From positions 27,813 to 91,812 of the forward strand of contig NZ_PSZO01000002.1 in assembly GCF_004335975.1 (NCBI RefSeq): 64,000 bases of DNA. The letters are read 5' to 3'. This document shows, piece by piece, positions 1 to 9,170 of the stretch (position 1 is the stretch's first letter; the number at the start of each line of letters is the position of its first letter). The DNA is from Mycoplasma marinum (GTDB lineage: Bacteria > Bacillota_I > Bacilli_A > Mycoplasmatales > Metamycoplasmataceae). The notes under the pieces were generated by a model. That model was not told the DNA's origin. It ran no database searches and saw nothing but the letters and a program-made list of their open reading frames with translations. The translations under genes and the position numbers were made by a program.

Positions 1-252
1 ATCATATGGTAATTTACCAGGCTTTCTAACCATAACAAAAGGTTTTTTCAATAATGCAGCAACTGGTGCTCCAAATAAAAATCCTCTTGCATCTGCGCCA
101 ACTATAACATCTGCTTCCTTACAAGCTTTTGCCATTTTATCAATTACTTCGTGAAACACTTCTCCATTAGCAAGTAATGTAGAAATATCTTTAAAACCAA
201 TCCCTTTTTTGGGAAAGTCACTAATTTCTCTTATATATTTTTTTAATTCCAT
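1..252 (-). CDS. apt: Adenine phosphoribosyltransferase, N-terminal part (cut by window edge)
   Basis: The 84 visible codons read MELKKYIREISDFPKKGIGFKDIS... through VIVGADARGFLFGAP, the typical beginning of Apt, including the adenine/PRPP-pocket stretch GADARGF. Apt makes AMP from adenine and PRPP in purine salvage, which mycoplasmas need because they lack de novo synthesis. The 3' half lies outside the window. The ATG at 252 is preceded nine bases upstream by TATAAT (262-267) and no Shine-Dalgarno is visible, so the mRNA may be leaderless. Confidence 0.9.
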   Translation of the reverse strand, partial: MELKKYIREISDFPKKGIGFKDISTLLANGEVFHEVIDKMAKACKEADVIVGADARGFLFGAPVAALLKKPFVMVRKPGKLPYD

Positions 253-261
253 AACTAAAAT

Positions 262-267
262 ATTATA
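262..267 (-). promoter_or_regulatory. -10 box of apt (leaderless type)
   Basis: TATAAT on the minus strand ends 9 nt before the apt ATG; no ribosome binding site lies between. Confidence 0.55.
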
Positions 268-306
268 AAGAAAAAAATACCCCGAAGAGTATTTTATTTT
301 ATAAAA

Positions 307-996
307 TTAATCAATTTTAATTTTAACTGATGCACCCATTGATGTTTTAACAACAATGTTTTTAATATATGCACCTTTTACTACTGAAGGTTTTAGTTTT
401 TTAATTAATTCAATAACTGTTTCAGCATTTTCAACAAGTTTAGAATCGTCAAATGATTTTTTACCAATCATTGTATGAACATTACCTTGCTTATCTGTTC
501 TATAATTAGCTTTACCAGCTTTTAATTCTGTAACAATTTTACCTAGGTTAGGAGTAACTGTACCAGTTTTTGGGTTAGGCATAAGACCTTTAGGTCCAAG
601 AACTTTACCGAATTTTCCAAGTGTCATCATCATTTTTGGTGTTGCAACGATGATATCAAAGTTAAATTCACCTTTTTTAAGGATTGCTTCTAATTCTTGA
701 GGATCAACTGCAAATTCAGCTCCAGCTTCTTTTGCTGCTTCTAATTGTTTAACATCATCTGATGCTGCAAGAATTGAGATTTTTTTACCTGTTCCATTTG
801 GAAGAGAAACTGATCCTCTTAATTGTTGATCTGCTTTTCTTGTATCAAGATTTAGATTAAATACTAGTTCTACTGATTCATCAAATTTTGCAAATGATGC
901 TTCTTTTGCTAATTTAATTGCTTCTTTAAGTTCTAAAATCTGTGTTGCATCCACTTTAGCGTGAATTGCCTTAATATTTTTTGAAATTTTAGCCAT
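307..996 (-). CDS. rplA: 50S ribosomal protein L1
   Basis: 229 residues, the normal length for L1. The family signature around GKVLGPKGLMPNPKTGT is intact at about residues 130-146, as is the C-terminal MGASVKI. L1 binds 23S rRNA at the L1 stalk and helps release tRNA from the E site; in many bacteria it also represses its own operon. The ATG overlaps the TAA of rplK by one base (TAATG), so translation of the two is probably coupled. It is the last gene before an intergenic gap towards apt. Confidence 0.97.
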   Translation of the reverse strand: MAKISKNIKAIHAKVDATQILELKEAIKLAKEASFAKFDESVELVFNLNLDTRKADQQLRGSVSLPNGTGKKISILAASDDVKQLEAAKEAGAEFAVDPQELEAILKKGEFNFDIIVATPKMMMTLGKFGKVLGPKGLMPNPKTGTVTPNLGKIVTELKAGKANYRTDKQGNVHTMIGKKSFDDSKLVENAETVIELIKKLKPSVVKGAYIKNIVVKTSMGASVKIKID

Positions 997-1580
997 TATT
1001 TGTCACCTTCTTCTGATGATTGTGCAGTCGCGTTAACTTCGATTGCTTGTCCTTTTGTTTCAATTGCTGTTGCTTGTGCTTCTGCAAGTGCTGCATCTTT
1101 TGCTGATGCTGCTGATGCTGCTTGTGCTGCTGCTTTCGCTGCTGCTTCTGCTTCAGCCATATCAACAAGTCCTTCAACTACTACACCCATATTTTTAGCT
1201 GTACCAGCGATTTGTTTCATTGCTGAATCAATTTTGTTTGTATTTAAGTCTGTTAATTTATATTCAGCAATTTCTCTTAATTGCTCTAATGTAATTTTCC
1301 CAGCAATATCTGTTTTTGAATTTGCTGCTCCAGATTTAATTCCAGCTGCTTGCTTAATTTTGAAAGCTGCAGGAGCTGTTTTTGTTTCAAATGTGAATGA
1401 TTTGTCCTTGTAAATTGTAATTACTACAGGAACTGGTTCTCCATTTCTGTCTTTAGTTTGATCGTTAAATGCTCTTGTAAATTCAGGCATTACAATTCCA
1501 AGTCCAGCAAGTTCTGGTCCAGGTTTTGCTTGACCTGCGTTAAATTCTAATTTAGCGATACGTACGATTTCTTTAGCCAC
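996..1580 (-). CDS. rplK: 50S ribosomal protein L11 with Ala-rich C-terminal extension
   Basis: 194 residues. Residues 1 to about 140 match L11, the thiostrepton-loop GTPase-centre protein: PGPELAGLGIVMPEFTRAFND in the N-terminal domain and IAGTAKNMGVVVEG at the end of the RNA-binding domain. L11 is normally about 141 residues long; here some 50 residues rich in Ala, Glu and Lys follow, probably a helical tail. The start is GTG at 1580, with GAGGTAG seven bases upstream. A TATAAT at 1681-1686 drives the rplK-rplA pair. The function of the tail is unknown. Confidence 0.95.
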   Translation of the reverse strand: MAKEIVRIAKLEFNAGQAKPGPELAGLGIVMPEFTRAFNDQTKDRNGEPVPVVITIYKDKSFTFETKTAPAAFKIKQAAGIKSGAANSKTDIAGKITLEQLREIAEYKLTDLNTNKIDSAMKQIAGTAKNMGVVVEGLVDMAEAEAAAKAAAQAASAASAKDAALAEAQATAIETKGQAIEVNATAQSSEEGDK

Positions 1581-1680
1581 GAGCTACCTCTTTTCTTATT
1601 TTTAATTTAAAGTTCTCTGTGTGGTATAACGACTTTCGTCTTCCACTCACTATAAAGAACGCACTCAAAGTGCTAAAAAA

Positions 1681-1686
1681 ATTATA
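1681..1686 (-). promoter_or_regulatory. rplK-rplA promoter, extended -10
   Basis: TGGTATAAT on the minus strand is an extended -10 element. A short hairpin, GCACT-TTG-AGTGC, follows at the 5' end of the transcript (about 1661-1673), giving a leader of roughly 90 nt before the GTG of rplK. Confidence 0.6.
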
Positions 1687-1716
1687 CCAAATATTTTAAA
1701 TATAGGTAGTTTTTTA

Positions 1717-1743
1717 TAAAAAAAATTCAAATCTCTTTGAATG
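1717..1743 (-). terminator. Rho-independent terminator of the permease operon
   Basis: Read on the minus strand, TTCAAA-gaga-TTTGAA is followed by a run of eight T. It sits directly after the stop of the small membrane protein at 1746 and before the rplK promoter. Confidence 0.7.
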
Positions 1744-1745
1744 TT

Positions 1746-2054
1746 TTAATTTTCCTTTTCTATCTTGACTTTTTCAATTTTTGATCTTAATAAGTGATTT
1801 ATCAGCGGCATCAATAAAAATATCCCAAACTGTACAAAAAACATAATTGATCCAATTAAATTAGAAACACGTTTAGATACTCCTGGTATTGCAGGTTGAA
1901 ATAACCCATAACTTGATTCACCATTAGGATTTAATATGAAACCAACATAAATTGTTGAATATCCAATAGAGAATAATAAAGTTCCAAAAATACCCACAAT
2001 TGCAATAATGGCAAATGGCCAGTAAATGAATTTATTCATTTTTATTGTTTGCAT
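1746..2054 (-). CDS. Small two-helix membrane protein after permease
   Basis: 102 residues with two hydrophobic segments (about 9-35 and 65-88) and a Lys/Glu-rich tail, so an inner membrane protein. I do not recognise a family. The start at 2054 has AAGGA six bases upstream and overlaps the end of the permease gene by 23 bases in another frame; a second Met at 2039 is also possible. Co-transcription suggests a partner or accessory subunit of the permease, but nothing in the sequence proves it. Confidence 0.7.
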   Translation of the reverse strand: MQTIKMNKFIYWPFAIIAIVGIFGTLLFSIGYSTIYVGFILNPNGESSYGLFQPAIPGVSKRVSNLIGSIMFFVQFGIFLLMPLINHLLRSKIEKVKIEKEN

Positions 2055-3258
2055 TTTTTTCCTTTTTAATTGTGTAAAACAAAATTGTTATTGCTAAGAT
2101 AGCAAATATAAAGAATGTTGGTCAGTTTGAAAATGAGTCAATTAATGAGTCAGTTTTTAGAATAATACTTGGTATTAATAAAATACATGCTCAAAATGCG
2201 ATTATTAAAAATGAATAAAGCAAAGTAACAAAAAATTCTGACTTCTTCTTTTTAATAGTTTTCATTCCAAAGAATAAATTTGTTTGTGTAGCTTGTTCCA
2301 TCGAAGTTCAAAATCCAGCTGCATATCCATTTACAACTCCTCATGCTGAAATACATATGAATACATAAACGATTATTGTAATTACTTTTGAAGCAGTCTT
2401 TTTAAATGTATCTGAAAATAGTTCATCAACAGATGGTGCAGAGTGAAGTATTGAAGCTAAAGAAATCATAGAATTTATAATAATAACCATAATCATACCT
2501 ATAAATAAAATTTTAGGGATTTGTTTCTCTCCATTCTTAACTTTTTTTTGCATCGTTGCAACATTTAAGAATCCATCATAAGCAAACAAAACTGCAGGTA
2601 AGGCAACCACAATTGCTTTTGCATCAAATGAACCATGACCAAAAGCGTTAGTTCCCAATAAAGGATAATTAGCATTTGTACCAATAGCATTATGAGTTGT
2701 TGACATTATAATACCTATTAATGCAGCCATTATTAAGGGTATAAACTTTAAAACAACAGTTATTTGCTGAAAAATTCCAGATACTTTAGTAGAAATAATA
2801 TTTAGTATAACTAATATAGTTGTTATTCCAATCCCTATTAGAGCATGTCCTCAAATGGGCACAGTATATTGATTCATTAATCCTGCAACAACAATACCTT
2901 GCAATGTTGCCTCTGAAGCAAAGAACCCAAGAACAAAAACGAATAAACCAGTATAAAAGAATGAAAATTGAAATTGTGCAAAATATCCATACTTTTTACC
3001 TCCGACAGCAGAACACCACTTAGCTAACCCCTCGGTTTTCGATTCTTTTTTAAATGTACCTATTTCCGAAAATGAAATAGCAAGTGAAAGGGCGAGTACC
3101 CCACCAATTATTCATGCCATCAATCATGTAGCACCATTACCATTTGTCATTTTTGAAATTGAACCGTTTTTAAAGAATATACCAATACCGACAACAGAAC
3201 CAATTAACATTGAAATAGCAGCTCAGAATCCTAATTTTCTTCCTGTTTTAATTGACAT
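2032..3258 (-). CDS. APC-family amino acid permease
   Basis: 408 residues read through several TGA-Trp codons. The N-terminus (about residues 9-30) has the Gly-rich first helix LIGSVVGIGIFFKNGS characteristic of the amino acid-polyamine-organocation superfamily, and about ten further hydrophobic segments follow. It should import an amino acid, substrate unknown. The ATG at 3258 has AGGAGG just upstream. It is the first gene of a two-gene operon with the small membrane protein downstream. Confidence 0.88.
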
Positions 3259-3410
3259 AGTCCTCCTTATATTTTTGATTTTATAAAATTAATTTAAGTA
3301 TTTGAAAGTGAGTTAGTTTTTTATACTTTGCATAAAGAATAAATATCAACTTATATATTTATAACATATTAATAAATATTAACAAAGAGCACTTTAGTAA
3401 TAAAGGGCAT

Positions 3411-3434
3411 AAAAAAAACACCCTAAGTAGGATG
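3411..3434 (-). terminator. Terminator of the tRNA-Tyr/tRNA-Gln transcript
   Basis: On the minus strand CATCCT-ACTT-AGGGTG is followed by eight T, directly after the CCA end of tRNA-Gln. Confidence 0.75.
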
Positions 3435-3437
3435 ATA

Positions 3438-3512
3438 TGGTTGCCCCTGTTGGATTCGAACCAACGCATGTCGATACCAAAAACCGATGCCTTACCGCTT
3501 GGCTAAGGGGCA
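3438..3512 (-). tRNA. tRNA-Gln (anticodon TTG), CCA encoded
   Basis: Cloverleaf folds by eye: acceptor TGCCCCT/AGGGGCA, D stem GCC/GGC, anticodon stem TCGGT/ATCGA with loop TTTTGGT, T arm GTTGG-TTCGAAT-CCAAC, discriminator A and genomic CCA. The anticodon TTG reads Gln codons. Three bases separate it from tRNA-Tyr, so both come from one transcript. Confidence 0.95.
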
Positions 3513-3515
3513 GTA

Positions 3516-3599
3516 TGGTGGAGGGGGAGGGATTCGAACCCCCGAACCTTTCGGAGCCGGGTTACAGCCGGATGCATTTGGCCACTTTGCTACCCCTCC
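3516..3599 (-). tRNA. tRNA-Tyr (anticodon GTA), long variable arm, CCA encoded
   Basis: Acceptor GGAGGGG/CCCCTCC, discriminator A, genomic CCA, anticodon GTA in the loop following CCGGC, and a long variable arm (GCTCCGAAAGGTTC), which marks the type II tRNAs. T arm is GGGGGTTCGAATCCCTC. First gene of the tRNA pair. Confidence 0.95.
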
Positions 3600-3624
3600 A
3601 TACTGCTTGGTGTGTTGCTTTATT

Positions 3625-3654
3625 ATTATATCTAAAAAAAATAAAAATATGCAA
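3625..3654 (-). promoter_or_regulatory. tRNA-Tyr/Gln promoter
   Basis: TTGCAT (3649-3654) and TATAAT (3625-3630) are 18 nt apart on the minus strand. The stretch TATAATAATAAAGC recurs unchanged at the tRNA-His promoter (63833-63838), suggesting a shared stable-RNA initiation region. Confidence 0.7.
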
Positions 3655-3678
3655 AAAAAATAAAGATTTCTCTTTACT

Positions 3679-5085
3679 TTAATTTATAGATATTGCAATA
3701 CCATTATTTTCAAAGGATTTTGAAGCATTACCCGTTCCCTTTGAACCTCATATATTATCTATTAATCCAGGGTAATCAATGAATGGGTTTCTATTACCTT
3801 GTGCTTTTGAAACGCCATTGTTTCTTTGTATATCAAATTCATCCACAGGATCTTCTTTAGCTCACTTTATATATAATTTCAAGAAATTATCTTTCATATA
3901 TGGAAATGAATTAGAAAATATATTAGCTCCACCTTTGGTTTTATCAATTGATTGATAATAAGTTAATGCAAAATAAAGATAAGATCTAGCAATATCACCT
4001 TTAAATCTATCAATAGGTTCAAATACTGTTCCACCATACTTAGGGTTAGTTCCAAGTTTTGAATGGTTTTTAGATGTTCAAGATGCACTTAAAACAGGTG
4101 CGTGAGGATAATTAGAACGCACACCATTTACTTTACCATCACTAGGTCAAACAAATTGAGCATCATTTCTCATAGGAGTTTTTTTATCAAACCAGGATTG
4201 TGGAATCAAATGTTCTCTATTATACATATCACCCTCATGTTTATAACTTCTACCATTGTTTCCGATTATATAGTTATATGGATCAGAGCCATTAGGATTT
4301 TCAGAGTAAATATCTATAACAGTATTATCATGTTCAAAGATATTATCTTTAAATGCCGTCTTGTATGTGTTATATAGTTCACCATATCCGCTAGAACCAC
4401 CTTTAATCTTATTTAGGTGTTGACCTTGGATTTCATGCAACTTAGCAAATAACTTCTTACCTTTTAAATTATTAGCTTCCATATAATAATTATTCGATTT
4501 ATTATAAGTTATATTTCCTACTTTTTTAGGAGTTATAGTTATAGTTCCACTATCTTGGGGAGTTTTTTCAGTTTGTGTATTTTCATCTTTTTCTAATGCA
4601 TAACTTGCAATAGCATAATATTGATATCTTGATAACTTCAAGTATGCTTTAGCAGAGATACCTTTAACCTCCTTGATTGCATCACTACTTCCTATATAAG
4701 CAGAATTGTTTTCTTTTAAAGATTTTTTAATTATATCCTCTGCTTCTTGCGTCTCTAAAATAATATCGTGAGAGTCTTTTTTTCCAGTATAACCAACTGG
4801 AAATACATAATTTGTATATTTACCAGTAGTTTTAGCTATTGCGCCTTCCTTAGTTGCTCTAATAATTTTTGTTGTAAATCGATCGTTTAAAATTTTTTCT
4901 ATTTCTTCATTTGTAAAAATTGCGGTTTTCTTTGTTTTTTTATCATCAATTTTAACAGAATCTTTTTTTGTATTTCCACCTTGCAAGTCTTTGGTTTTTC
5001 CGCATGATACAGCAGAAAAAATTGGCATTGAAACTATTGCAAATGTTGCACCAAGGGATAATAAATATTTTTTATTTATTTTCAT
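3679..5085 (-). CDS. Endonuclease I family surface lipoprotein
   Basis: 468 residues. Signal peptide with lipobox FSAVSCGK puts the lipid-linked Cys near residue 28. The C-terminal half carries the endonuclease I (EndA/NucM) pattern: YNREHLIPQSWF, with the catalytic His, and about 25 residues on DAQFVWPSDGKVNGVRSNYPH with the conserved Asp/Asn-Arg-Asn positions. Such enzymes cut DNA or RNA nonspecifically at the cell surface and supply nucleotides. The region between residues 30 and 230 has no recognised domain. The ATG lies three bases after the stop of the preceding lipoprotein, so the two form an operon. Confidence 0.88.
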
Positions 5086-5088
5086 ATA

Positions 5089-6786
5089 TTAATAAATTGA
5101 ATTTACACTAGTAGTTGGAGTTGGAGGTGCTGGCGTTGGTTTTGGCACATTTAAAATTTGTTTTGTGTATGATAATAAATCACTATATTTAGTGTCAATT
5201 GTACTTAAATCATATCCTCAATAAGAATTATTTTTGAATGTCATTCCAGAAAAAATGCTTTTTATATAATCGGGTGCAAAGTATCATACACCACCAACTT
5301 TAACAAATGTAAATCCAAATGATTTGTAGTGGCCTGAACCAGTCTTAATAAACGCGATACTTTCCACACCGTTAACCAATGTACTAAAATTAATTTTAGA
5401 ATCAACTTTTTCTTTCTTACCTAACATCATTCCAACAGTAACAAAGTAACCAAATTTCTTGCCAGAAATTTCTTTGGTAGCTTTTACACTTAAAGCATAA
5501 TTTTTTGAACCATTTATAAATTCACCTTTATCAAAAATAACTGTATCTTTATTAGTTGCTGGATTAGTAATATACTTAGCAATTAATGCGTCAGAAGTAG
5601 CTTTAACAGTAACTGGAATTACTTTAGTTGATGCAATTGCTTTTTCCCGTTTATCTAAAATAGAAAAGTCCGCTTTTAAATTATTTGATTTAAACTCAGC
5701 TCTTAAATCACTAATCATTTGTATGATAACTTTATTTACTTCAACTTCCTTAATGAAAGGAGTAGCACTTGCCTCTCATTCATTAGCAGCGTCTTCGATT
5801 GTTTTGAAAACTTTTTTTGAAGTATAAAGTTTAAAACCAGTTTTGGAAGCGTAACCTTGCTTATAAATACTCCCTCTTTTTGAAGAAGTGTTTGAAAAAC
5901 CATATTTTGCAAGTTTACCTTTTATTAAAGCAATATACTCACTCTTAGTATTTCCAAAAACAGGTTTAATTTCATGTCCGTTATCAAAAATAAATATTTT
6001 TGTTCTCTTAGTATCTTGAGCAAGTTTTTCCAATGCTGCTTTTCTTTCTTTTAATTCAACTTTATACTCAGATGAAATAATTTCGGGTGCAGTAATTTTA
6101 GGTGTTACTTCCGTCTTGTCAGGTTGTTTTTTATCTGTTTTCCCTGATTTTGTATCATCCTTAGTTTTATCTTTGTCTGTTTTTGGTTGATCTTTAGCTA
6201 CAACATTATCAATTACAATTGCATATCTAATGTATCCTGCAGCGCTTTTTAATATAAATATTTTTCCAGGTATTGTTCTTATACCATCCTTTTTCTTAGT
6301 CATATCTGTTATAACTATTCTTTTATGCTGCTTTAGAGATTCTTTTAATGTCTTGTCTCCATTAGCATCAAGAATTTTATAATCATATTGACCTAGTGTT
6401 CCAGAAAAATCACTAGCAAATATTGAATTTTCATATCACTTTTCTTGACTACCACTTTTTCTTCTAGCTGTTGCTAATGCCCCTTTTGGTGCTGCCTTTT
6501 TATTTTTTGAATTTGCACTTGTAACAGGACTAATAATTTCCATTCTATAATGTGCTTTAGCATCAGATAATGCTTCTTTAACTATTTCTTCATAACTTTT
6601 GCTTTCTTTTGCTTTATCAGTGCTTCCTTGGGTGTTATTTCCTTGAGCATTGTTCCCTTGGGTATTGTTTTCCTTGGGTGTTTTTTTATCTTCCCCACAT
6701 GAAATAACCACTGCTAACGGTGTTGCAATTGCAAGCGTTGAAGCCACTGCTCCAAATAAAACTCTTTTTGTCTTGACTTGACTCAT
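5089..6786 (-). CDS. Lipoprotein of unknown function, first gene of nuclease operon
   Basis: 565 residues, with lipobox AVVISCGEDKK near residue 30. A low-complexity stretch NNTQGNNAQGNNTQG follows, made of five-residue units coded by near-identical 15-nt repeats. The rest is Lys-rich and mostly soluble, with two similar-looking alpha/beta segments and a Pro/Thr-rich end (PKPTPAPPTPTTS). No family recognised. RBS is AGGAG before the ATG at 6786. It may hold substrate for, or anchor, the nuclease encoded three bases downstream; this is inference from operon position only. Confidence 0.85.
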
Positions 6787-6819
6787 TTGTTTCTCCTAAA
6801 TCCTTTTTATTTTTTAAAA

Positions 6820-6852
6820 GAAAGTACTAATACTTTCTTCATATAAATTATA
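6820..6852 (-). promoter_or_regulatory. Promoter with inverted repeat at the transcription start
   Basis: TATAAT at 6847-6852 (minus) is followed within ten bases by GAAAGTA-TTAG-TACTTTC (6820-6837), a 7-bp perfect inverted repeat at or just after the predicted start site of the lipoprotein-nuclease operon. It could be an operator or a 5' stem-loop protecting the mRNA. Confidence 0.5.
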
Positions 6853-6903
6853 AAATACTGTTTTAAAAAATTTACTATGTTAAATTTTAATAATAAACAA
6901 ATA

Positions 6904-6928
6904 AAAAGCACCTATTGGTGCTTACTTT
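6904..6928 (-). terminator. Terminator after nusG
   Basis: Minus-strand AAGCACC-AATA-GGTGCTT followed by TTTATTTG, directly after the nusG stop. Confidence 0.8.
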
Positions 6929-6935
6929 ATTAATG

Positions 6936-7487
6936 TTAATTTAATATTTCAATGTGTTCAATTGATATTTCTGTAGGTGTTGCTCTATCAAATAGTGTTA
7001 ATTCAACAATAACAACCTTTTTTTCTTCGTCATAATTGAGGATAGGACCTTTAAGACCTTTTGTAGCTCCCTCAACAACTTCTATAATTGTACCAATTTC
7101 ATACTTAGGTTTTGTTAATTTTCCAGCTTTATAATCTTCGAAAGCTTTAACAACTGATTTATCAATACGTCTAATTTCAAGATTAGACACAGGTGTTGGT
7201 TTAGTTCTTTGACCTGAAGAACCAACAAGTCCTGTAACATATTGTGTATTACGAACTATGAATCACGCTTCATTAGTCATAACCATTTTAATAAATATAT
7301 AACCTGGGAACATATTTTTTTCTTTATATTTACCAGAAGGTGTAATATGTGGCACCATCGCTATTTTAAATTCTGATATTACACCTTCAAGTGACTCAGA
7401 AACAACTCTATTTTTTAATGATTCAACAACTTTTTCTTCTTTTCCAGAAATAGTTGTAACCATATATCATTTCATTTCATTTTCCAT
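6936..7487 (-). CDS. nusG: Transcription termination/antitermination protein NusG
   Basis: 183 residues. The N-terminal NGN domain begins MENEMKWYMVTTISGKE and contains NMFPGYIFIKM; the C-terminal KOW motif is at GTIIEVVEGATKGLKGPI. NusG binds RNA polymerase and links it to the ribosome. TGA codes the Trp in MKWYMV. The start at 7487 directly follows the secE stop (TAAATG), so secE and nusG are co-translated, as in most bacteria. Unlike the usual order, rplK is not next: about 5.3 kb of other genes lie between. Confidence 0.95.
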
Positions 7488-7718
7488 TTATAAACCAACT
7501 CCTCATTTTTCTCACAATGTTGTGAATCCTAGTGTAATTAAAAATAATACTATTGCTGCAATAATTATAAATATTAGCGAAGTCCAGAAAATTTTAAAAG
7601 ATTCAGATCCATTTGGTCATCTAACTCTTTTTAATTCTTTAAAAAAACCTTTAATTTCATTTAAAATTCCAGTCTTTTGTTTTTTGACTTTCTTAGGTGT
7701 TTTATTTTTTGATTGCAT
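7488..7718 (-). CDS. secE: Preprotein translocase subunit SecE
   Basis: 76 residues with a charged N-terminus, the family motif ELKRVRWP (Trp by TGA) at about residues 27-34 and one transmembrane helix near 42-65. SecE clamps the two halves of SecY in the protein-conducting channel. Its ATG overlaps the rpmG stop (TAATG) and its stop abuts the nusG start. Confidence 0.93.
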
Positions 7719-7861
7719 TACTTTTCCTCTTTATGCAACGTTTTTTGATTGCATTTTTTACAAAATTTATTTTTTGTTAATCTTGCAGTTATCGACTTTG
7801 GAGTCGAGTAATTACGCGATTGACAAATTTCACATGCTAGTATAACTTTTTTTCTATTCAT
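7718..7861 (-). CDS. rpmG: 50S ribosomal protein L33
   Basis: 47 residues: [13 protein letters not shown], then YST, then [16 protein letters not shown]. The two CxxC pairs show the zinc-binding form of L33. The position between the SigH-like gene and secE matches rpmGB in Bacillus. No clear Shine-Dalgarno precedes the ATG. Confidence 0.92.
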   Translation of the reverse strand: MNRKKVILACEICQSRNYSTPKSITARLTKNKFCKKCNQKTLHKEEK

Positions 7862-7888
7862 GGGGTAATTATACAATAATTAATGAAT

Positions 7889-8425
7889 TTATTGTAGTTG
7901 TTTCTTCATTTTAAACATTATTTTTCTAATTGTCTGATTTATTATATATTTTGAGACACCCAATTCACAAGCTGCACAAGTAACACTTCTACATGCTTCA
8001 AAAATTGTTAGGTATACTTTTTCTTCGAATGCATCTAGGACAGATATATCTAAATCACTCTCTGGTTTTTCATGAGCAATAAATTTTATTTGATATTTTC
8101 TGTCACTCATTTCTCTGTAATTATTTAAAACTTTATATTTTCTAGTACTCATTTTTCTTGCTTCATTAAAAATTACGTATTTTAATTTCATGCATAAATA
8201 TGTTTTGAAACTAAATTGAAACTTTTCATCATATTGTGTAACAAAAAGTGGTAGCTTAGCTAAGAAAATATTGTGTATATCTTCTTTTTCAAGAGGTGTT
8301 CTTGAAAAATATTGCTTGTTCGATACAATTACATAATTAAATGATTCCTCAAAATTATATAAAACTCTTTTTATCATTTTGCCTGTTGGCATTTCTTTCA
8401 ATTGTCTAATTTCATTCTTTGTCAT
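7889..8425 (-). CDS. SigH-like sigma-70 family factor
   Basis: 178 residues. The segment EDIHNIFLAKLPLFVTQYDE with FSFKTYLCMKLKYVIFNEAR resembles sigma region 2, and the C-terminal VTCAACELGVSKYIINQTIRKI resembles the helix-turn-helix of region 4. The locus is telling: rlmB upstream, rpmG-secE-nusG downstream is the sigH neighbourhood of Bacillus subtilis (there with yacP between rlmB and sigH). In Mycoplasma genitalium a divergent sigma-like protein, MG428, controls recombination genes; this could be its counterpart. The ATG is 11 nt after the rlmB stop with GAGG in the gap. Sequence similarity is weak, so assignment rests largely on position. Confidence 0.7.
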   Translation of the reverse strand: MTKNEIRQLKEMPTGKMIKRVLYNFEESFNYVIVSNKQYFSRTPLEKEDIHNIFLAKLPLFVTQYDEKFQFSFKTYLCMKLKYVIFNEARKMSTRKYKVLNNYREMSDRKYQIKFIAHEKPESDLDISVLDAFEEKVYLTIFEACRSVTCAACELGVSKYIINQTIRKIMFKMKKQLQ

Positions 8426-8436
8426 TTTGACCTCGA

Positions 8437-9114
8437 TTATTTAGAAAGGTTTGAAAGTAATATTCCTGTTGCGACAGAAACATTTAATGATTGAACAGTT
8501 CCTTCCATCGGTATATAAACATTTTGGTCAGATTGCTTCAGGATTGGTTTGGAAACACCTTTTCCTTCATTACCTATAACAAGAGCCATAGGTGTATTGA
8601 AAGTAACTTGCGATACTGGAGCAGCCTTCTCTAAAGAAGTAGCATATATTCAAATGCCGCTATCTTTCAATTTCTTAATAGCGGTTTGCATTGAGTCTAC
8701 ACGAACAACCTTAATACCTACATATCCTCCAGATGATACTTTAAGTACCGTTGGAGTAACTTCTACTTGACGATCTTTAGCAATCAGCACATGCTTAATT
8801 CCAAATGCATTTGCTGATCTTAAAATCGCCCCAAAGTTATGAGGATCTTGGACTCTGTCTAAAATTAAAAATCTCTCTGGTTTATCGCGAAGAATATCTT
8901 CAAGAGTGTAGTAGTTAAATTCTTTCAACTCTGCTACAAAACCTTGGTGATTTTCTCTTGTTAACTTATCCATTTCTTTTTTTGAAATGATTTGAACCTT
9001 CATATTTTTATTTATTTTTAGTACTGGCGACTTTAGCAAATATACTTTTGCTAGTGGTAATTCATTTTTAATCGCATCTTGAACTGAATTTTTCCCACAT
9101 ATTAATTTTCCCAT
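8437..9114 (-). CDS. rlmB: 23S rRNA 2'-O-methyltransferase, TrmH/SpoU family (RlmB)
   Basis: 225 residues with the three SPOUT motifs: LDRVQDPHNFGAILRSA (about 94-110), LVIGNEGKGVS, and PMEGTVQSLNVSVATGI near the end. RlmB methylates G2251 in the P-loop of 23S rRNA using S-adenosylmethionine. Slightly shorter than E. coli RlmB (about 240) but with the N-terminal substrate-binding part present. RBS AGGAG precedes the ATG. It follows the cysS fusion gene, as in Bacillus. Confidence 0.9.
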
Positions 9115-9127
9115 TTTGTTCTCCTTT

Positions 9128-9170
9128 TAATTGAATTAAACATTAAAAAATAATTGAATTAAACATTAAA
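9128..9170. repeat. 20-nt perfect direct repeat between cysS and rlmB
   Basis: TAATTGAATTAAACATTAAA occurs at 9128-9147 and again at 9151-9170. The second copy contains the stop codon of the cysS fusion; the first borders the rlmB ribosome binding site, so the duplication mainly lengthens the spacer. Confidence 0.85.

Noticed and set aside
1000..1413. Long plus-strand open frame and a Gln/Lys-rich minus-strand frame inside rplK
   Set aside because: Both are by-products of the repetitive Ala codons of the L11 tail; no SD or promoter.
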